NCBI RefSeq assembly: GCF_019279795.1
Contig: NC_056731.1
Span: 862,058,571 to 862,122,570 of the forward strand
DNA: 64,000 nucleotides
From: Protopterus annectens
Lineage: Eukaryota > Chordata > Ceratodontiformes > Protopteridae
Direction: 5' to 3'
A program made the translations under genes and the position numbers. Shown here piece by piece: positions 58,216-64,000 of this stretch (positions within the stretch are counted from its first letter, which is position 1; every line of letters begins with the position of its first letter). A model generated the notes under the pieces. The model saw nothing but the letters and a program-made list of their open reading frames with translations. It made no database searches and had not been told where the DNA came from.

Positions 58216-60597
58216 ATTTGTGTGTGTCTGCGTTTGTAACTTGTATCCTGTGTGGAGGTAGGTGTTAGTGTGTAACAACTGGGCGGGTTTTGCAAATTTC
58301 TTATATGGTGGCCCTAGTATGCATCACAATGTCAACCATACAAGGATAACAGATGTGAAACAGCCGAGAGGCTGGGGTGCAAATCCATACCAATACATGT
58401 GACATTAAGGCCAGGCAAAGAAAGTTAGCAACCGTAGTATTACTCAGTGAACGCTCTCAAACCATGTCTCATATACACACACACACACTTGCCTAGGCAA
58501 CAGCTGCTATGTTGGTAGTACGCTGCATATTGCCCACTGATAGTAACTATGGTTGTGATTGCAGTGTGCTACAGAGGGCATGGCACCCTGTCCATCTGTC
58601 CAATAGGCACGTACATGTCGACAGTGTACCTTCCCCATGTTCCCCACTGGACACCTGCAACACCTGTGGTGCCATCAAATGTGAACCACAAAGGACATAC
58701 CATGCCTGAAAACATGCCCTGTATGGACAGATGCCACTGACACCAGGGAATGCCAGTATCATGCTATCAATGTAGGTGCAGGGTAAACCTACTGTCCATT
58801 ACCATTTCCTGCCATATGAGGCGAGGACTGGCACATCTGATGATAATCTGGGTACACAACATGGGCCAGACACCCCAGGTACAGTTCCACATGTCACTGT
58901 ACATGCATGTGGGAGGTGTGCACATCCCAGACACCGTCCATGTCATGCACTAAGGAACACATACATGGCACGCAATGCACAGCATTGGCCACCCACAATA
59001 GTCACCCAGGTGACTGGATGGTGAATACAATACCCACCTGTGTGGGCAAATCCAGAAACTACACCCCTGAGCCACAATGCAGACCACTGTCATGTGGGCT
59101 GATGCCAAGGTATACCCATCACCTAGCCTTGTATAGCTGTCTGGCACAGTCAACCACTACACACCCGTGAAGCAATGCAGCCATGCATGTCAGTACTGGC
59201 ACCCTGTGTGTGTTGTATGATCACATTTACACTCACTACAACCCCATTGGCATAGTGAAGCTTGCTGTCCAATGTCAGACACCTCCACATACCCTTTGCC
59301 CATATAATGTCTGCATGACCCCTGTAGTGCATATGATACCTGCACAGTAATGTGTTGTGGCAATATCACTGGTGATGAGTTGTATTCCTGGCCCTGCCAT
59401 GTGTGTCAATGTGTGTGCATCCCTGTGAGAGTGAGGCTGTGTTGACATTTGCACCTGTTCATACGGACAGGCACTTGTACTACACCTACTGTATAACTAC
59501 CATATCCCTGTTGCAGATGTCGCTCACCATCACATATATGTCTTGAGGCCTCCTCAACAGGTAACCTATGTGGCACATCTGATAACTTCATAGAAATGTG
59601 ATAGTACTACATAGTCATCAGCGGTTTGATATCCTGTGCTGGTAGGTGTGTGACACACACATGCTTAATTTTTACTCTTCCACCCCTCCCTGACTTTACT
59701 TTGCCTCTGTCTGCCTCTCTCACTCCCTCTCTGGTGGATGTGCAGACCTACACCTGCTTTGCTTAGGCAGCAGCATATGTATTGTAAGTGATGCTCATGA
59801 TCAGCTGATGGCATCTGCACGAATTGCAGCCCTCCTCTAGCTGATTGCATGTAGAACAGCCGTGGTAACATTCCCATAGCCAATTGCATTGAAACACAGT
59901 CCAATATCTAAGAACATCATGTTGGTGTTGGGCTTTTCATGCATTGTGAGCAGGAACTAGATCTGTTGTTTGGCAAACAGCATCACAAATGGATTGAGGA
60001 TTTACCTTTAACAACATACAATGTGGAAACAAGCCAACACACAAAAGGGAGATGTGCCTGACTTGACTACAAACTGTAAGTGCTGCTATACTGCAATTGG
60101 AGTAACGTTGGCTTTACAGGGTGTGTGTATGGATATGGCTGTCCTACATGTTTTAATACCTGCCATGTCATAGCTATGTTTATGAGGAAACCCCCATCTG
60201 TAGGGTCATCTGCAGACTGGGCAGTGTGTGGTGTCTTTTGTTTCTTGTGTTACCCACAGAGCTCCCATCTGTGAACTGCAGAAGGTAGTGTGAGGATTGC
60301 AGTCTGTAGACACTGACAGCCGTGAGAGTTACTGACTTCATATCCCTCATAGGACATATGTTGCAACATACCCTGTTGCAACAGTAAATGTATGAGGTTA
60401 TCACAGCAACATCTCAATATTGGCCCTGTGTTTGTGCCTCCAGCCACAGCTCTGTCAACCTTTGTACATATGTCATGCAGTAAGAGGTGCATATAGGTTC
60501 ATAGGTTCATACTAGGCTATCTGCCCGAGGGCATTTACAAGCCTAGCCCATCGTTTTGTGGCTTACGCCACCCCTTTAGTATGGGGAACTATACCCA

Positions 60598-62629
60598 TTA
60601 TTTTGCTGTGCCTCTGTCGAGCAGTGACACTGAGGTAATCCCTGGGGTATATCTGCGATCTCCCATCCATTGGTCAAGATTTCTCTTGAACAAGGCCAGC
60701 GAGGTGCTCTGCCTCACATGTACCGGGATTTTGTTCCACAGCATAGGGAGTCTTTGGGTGATGAATCTATCCCTCCAGCACATCCTATTAATAGCCGTGT
60801 CGAGGTTTAAGTCTCCGCCTTGTGGCTCTGATGGATCTAGATTTTTGAGGTGAAGCATATTCATCAAATCTGGGTTTGACATGGCCTTGTATGTTAGGCA
60901 AAGGTCACCTCTGAGCAAGCGGTGGCGACTGAGTAGAGCTGGAGTTCTTTCAGTCGGGCAGCATAGGATAGATTTTGAGACCCTTTATCCTTTTGGTGAG
61001 GAACTTTTGTGGCCTCTCCAGCTGCTGCAAGTGTCGGGTCAGATACATTCGAATGGGGCATTGTACTCAATCATTGGTCTGATGAGTGATGAGTAAAGGG
61101 AGACTATAACCTCCCTTGATCTAGATGAGAATCCCTTCATGATAAGGTGGGCAATGTAGAAGGTCTTCCTAACTACTTTAGCTACATGGGTGTCGAATGA
61201 CAGACTACTATCAACCTGGGTCCCCAGGTCCCTGATAACTTCTTCTGTGCTCAGTGGATTGCCACCTATTTGGTAGCTAGGGCTCACCTTGTTTTTCCCG
61301 AAGGGTATGACTATGCATTTTTTGGCATTTAACTTTAGGCAGTGGCTCTGGCACCAGTTATCCGTTTCTGTGAGACCCTTCTGAAGGATATCTGTGTCAG
61401 ATGTGTTTTCTACTATGGCACCCAGTTTGCAGTCATCTGCAAACGTTGTCAGCCATAACCCTCCTGTGTTTGCTTGTACTTCGGAAAAGTAGATGCCAAA
61501 CAAGAGTGGGCCCAGGACTGAGCCCTGTGGGACACCACTTGTGACAGGCTTTGAGTCTGACATGGCGCCAGCAACTCTGACCCTGTGGGTTCTGTCACTC
61601 AGCCAGTTTGCAACCCATCTTGTGATGTATGGGTTAACATTTAAGCTGATGAGTTTTTCAATGATACCCGAGTGGGGTATTGTATCGAAGGCCTTAGCCA
61701 GATCGAGGTAGGCTGTATGGACTGCCTTTCCCTCATCAATGGCTTTGGTGACTGTTTCAAAAGTCAACCAAGTTTAAAAGGCATGATCTGCCTTTGACAA
61801 AGCCAAACTGGGTTGGATCCAAAGTCTGCAAATTCCCTATGTCTTTATTTATGAGGTCCATTATGATCCTCTCCATGGCTTTGCAGATAAGGCTTGTCAA
61901 GCTAATGGGCGGTAATTTCCAGGGTCGGTGGAGGCACCGCCTTTGTGAAGTGGGACCACAGTTGCAGTGCGCCACTCCTGGGTAATATCCAGAGGTAAGA
62001 CTTTGATTAAACAGCTGTCCTAGCTGTGGGTTTAATTCCTCATTGAGTTCGTGGAGCACACAGCCGGGGACACCATCAGGTCCCATGGATGCTGTGTTTT
62101 TGCTTTGAGAGAGCAGTTCTCACTTGGGCTGGAGATGTTTGGGGGCTGCAATCGTTTGGTATAGATATCTCTCCTTTTGGGGAGGGGAGAAGTTTGCACT
62201 GAACCTGTCAGCCAGTATGTTGGCAATGTCTGTAGGATCAGTAATCTTCACATCATTTTGAACTAGTTCTGAGCATATCTGGGAGTTTCCTCCTAGGTTT
62301 CTAACATAGCTAAAGAAGGCCTTATGATTGTCTTTTGAGTCTTTAGCTATTTTTCTCTCGAAATTTGCTTTGGATGATTTTATGAGAGCTCTTAGTTTTT
62401 TACTTATAGTGATCAAGGGTGTCTTACCTTTTAAGGATTTTGCTCTATCTTGTAGTAGCTTCCTCCTTTTGTTGTAGAGTCTGTTTATGGCTAGGGTCCA
62501 CCAGACTGGACGCTTGCCTTTGGTACAAAGAGTCTTTGTTTTGCTTGGGATTGCCTTATCCATGCAGTCCTGCAGGTGCTGGTAGAAGGCATTTGTAAGT
62601 GATTCAGCGGCTTGAGTACTGTTTTCCAC
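60598..62629 (-). pseudogene. CR1-D reverse transcriptase
   Basis: Pieces in element order: linker 62629-62120 (SSKANFERKIAKDSKDNHKAF), 62086-61757 with MGPDGVPGCVLHEL and [19 protein letters not shown], 61767-61039 with LAKAFDTIPHSGIIEKL, SGVPQGSVLGPLLFGIYF and FADDCKLGAI (catalytic Asp pair intact), and 60918-60598 with LCLTYKAMSNP, INRMCWRDRF and LPMLWNKIPVHVRQS. Frameshifts lie near 62110, 61920-61980, 61760 and 61000. The catalytic residues are present. Confidence 0.9.
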
Positions 62630-62639
62630 GGCTCGGGGG

Positions 62640-63367
62640 CCTTAAAGGAGACCACACTAGTCTTTAGAAGTGTGAAGTCGGCTTTTGAGAAGTTTTTTAC
62701 TGTGGTCTTTTTTATTTCAGGTGGGGGTGGGATGAGGACCTCCAGCGAGATTAGTTTGTGATCTGATCTCACCAGTGAGGGGTATACTTCCGGTGTTGAA
62801 CATTGTGCTCCCATGTTCGTGATGATGAGATCAAGTATGTTATCTCCTCTTGTGGGGATGGTGACTAGTTGTTCCATGGCATTTGAGTTTATGAATTCCA
62901 GGAACTTTTGGGCTAGGGTGTTTGGGCTTGAGTAGTGTTCCCAGTCTATATTTGGGTAATTGAAGTCACCTAGTATGATGGTGTTTGGTGATACATTTAT
63001 CCCCTCTAGTGTTTTCAGGAAGGCCATGTGAGGTTCCTGAGTTTGTGAGGGTGGCCTGTAACATGCTACAATTAGCAGAGCAGTCTTGCCTACGGTTAAT
63101 TGCACCTGGATGGTCTCCGATGCATCATGCGTTGCCACCAGTCTTGAGGTGTGGGTGTCCTTGATGAATATGGATACCCTCCTTTCTTGGTATTTTCCTG
63201 ATTTTGGGGCGGAACGCATGATATGAGGTAAAACCTGATAGTGCTGGGGTGCTCTCAGGAGCCTTGAACCAGGTTTCTGTCACAGCACAGACATCGATGT
63301 TCTCCATACTGAGAAGGGCCTCGAGTGCGTGCATTTTGAGATTTAGACTTCTGGCATTGAGCAGCAT
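62640..63367 (-). pseudogene. CR1-D APE-like endonuclease
   Basis: Starts near 63367 with MLLNARSLNLKMHALEALLS, the usual first block, then AVTETWFKAPE (catalytic Glu). A frameshift near 63185 leads to VSIFIKDTHTSRLV, IVACYRPPSQTQ, ILGDFNYPNIDW, DLIITNMGAQCS and LVRSDHKLISLEV, holding the Asp/Asn and SDH residues. Motifs are all present, so only the frameshift disables it. It directly follows ORF1 with a gap of about 30 bases. Confidence 0.88.
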
Positions 63368-63396
63368 TACCCTTAGTTTTTTTCCTTTTTTGTGTT

Positions 63397-64000
63397 CTAG
63401 GGTGGTAGGTTTAGAATTTGAGCCTTGCCTAAAAAGGCACTATGGGGTGGCAAGAGCCTTTGCCAATATCCGAATCCCAGGGGTGACAGGTGCAAGCCGT
63501 CCCTTGCGAAGCAGCGTGGCTTGTGCAGCATGTCATCCCAGGCAGACAGATACTGGATCCCCTTTGAATGACACCAGTGTTTAAGCCAATTGTTAAAGCT
63601 GATCATCTTATCTCTGTATTGTGGCATCATTCTTGGTGAAGGTAGGATACTGCTCAAGGTCAGGGTCATACCTGCCTGGGCTACATAATCAGAGAGCTCC
63701 TCAATGTCTCTTTTCATGTAGTCCAAGGAGGTGCGTCTCAGGTCGTTTACACCAGCGTGGACAATGACTGAGTCATATTTGTACCTGCTGTTGAGAGACC
63801 TGAGTGCTTGCGTTATGTGGCGGATTCTAGCGCCCGACAGACAGCTTACTGTGACCTTCTCCTTACTCAGTCTGGTGAGCAGGACGTCAGTGTGTCTGAC
63901 TATGGAGTCACCAATGACTAGTGTGTCTGGCATTGTGTTTGGCCTTAAGGGCTGTGACTGTTTGACACTCTGACTGTGAGGTCTATGTGTTGCAGGTGTT
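63397..64000 (-). CDS. CR1-D ORF1, SGNH/GDSL esterase-like protein (partial)
   Basis: Open from the window edge to the stop at 63397; the N-terminus is outside. An internal ATG lies at 63933, but the frame stays open upstream of it, so the true start is unknown. Residues count from that Met: LVIGDSIVRH (about 5-14, catalytic Ser block), SGARIRHITQAL (about 34), VIVHAGVNDLRR (about 57, Gly/Asn block), LSSILPSPRMMPQYRDK (about 93) and ARDGLHLSPLGFGYW (about 145, Asp/His block). All four SGNH blocks look intact. This domain is known in ORF1 of some CR1 elements; its substrate is unknown. Confidence 0.85.
   Translation of the reverse strand, partial: TPATHRPHSQSVKQSQPLRPNTMPDTLVIGDSIVRHTDVLLTRLSKEKVTVSCLSGARIRHITQALRSLNSRYKYDSVIVHAGVNDLRRTSLDYMKRDIEELSDYVAQAGMTLTLSSILPSPRMMPQYRDKMISFNNWLKHWCHSKGIQYLSAWDDMLHKPRCFARDGLHLSPLGFGYWQRLLPPHSAFLGKAQILNLPP

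Larger units (their letters stand above)
54841..60492. other. 5.6 kb without recognisable genes; CA/TG-rich with tandem arrays
   Basis: Frames are short and change often. The stretch is rich in CACA/CATG and includes a 41-42-bp minisatellite, a 64-bp duplication and a 280-bp array with GT tracts (annotated separately). It may contain the 3' part of the Harbinger element. Confidence 0.5.
60493..64000 (-). mobile_element. CR1 LINE copy D, most complete copy, cut by window edge
   Basis: Minus-strand CR1 element with ORF1 (esterase), endonuclease and RT, and a 3' end at 60493-60515 with two octamer copies (CTATGAAC). ORF1 runs off the right edge, so the element is longer than seen. It has about four frameshifts in ORF2. 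Confidence 0.92.

Overview
This window looks like transposon-filled, gene-poor DNA from a non-mammalian vertebrate with a large genome (fish, amphibian or similar). The evidence is the mix of elements: CR1 LINEs with an octamer 3' end, an L2-type 3' end, tRNA-derived SINEs, Penelope-like elements (PLEs) with GIY-YIG endonucleases, a Gmr1-like Ty3/Gypsy element, a Harbinger transposase, a hAT-like insertion and many long CA/GT microsatellites. I cannot name the species. I found no convincing host protein gene, tRNA or rRNA gene. Every coding stretch I recognise belongs to a mobile element, and nearly all are broken.

Layout. 1-1552: no feature. 1553-4740: CR1 copy A (minus), with ORF1 esterase, endonuclease and reverse transcriptase (RT). 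About 4911-5012: scrap of a Tigger/Jerky-type transposase. 5013-6313: CR1 copy B (plus). 6314-7230: PLE-3 (minus). 7231-11427: mostly nothing, with a possible DIRS gag relic. 11428-11580: SINE whose tail resembles the CR1 3' end. 11682-25017: one large PLE insertion (PLE-1), bounded by a 15-bp target duplication. It consists of an inverted 3' part followed by a full-length plus copy. A 6.3-kb hAT-like element (11981-18257, 8-bp duplication) and a SINE were later inserted into it, and the hAT-like element in turn contains PLE-2 (13592-14764).

25273-26740: solo LTR. 29158-30112, 33630-33930 and 40480-40880: older CR1/L2 relics. 32420-33620: PLE-4 relic with a ribozyme. 36694-36922: SINE. 37040-37815: L2-like 3' end. 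40985-43748: CR1 copy C (plus). 44086-52590: Tx1/L1-type LINE (minus), cut in two by a Gmr1-like Gypsy element (45371-51816, 5-bp duplication). 53780-54840: Harbinger transposase. 54841-60492: non-coding, with several tandem arrays. 60493-64000: CR1 copy D (minus), the most complete copy, running off the window.

The strongest observations are a set of hammerhead-ribozyme folds at PLE ends (two mirrored in PLE-2, one intact and one mutated in PLE-1, one in PLE-4), all with the same extra A after the core; an in-frame UGA straight after the RT catalytic motif in both PLE-1 copies; and nested insertions that can be ordered from their target duplications.
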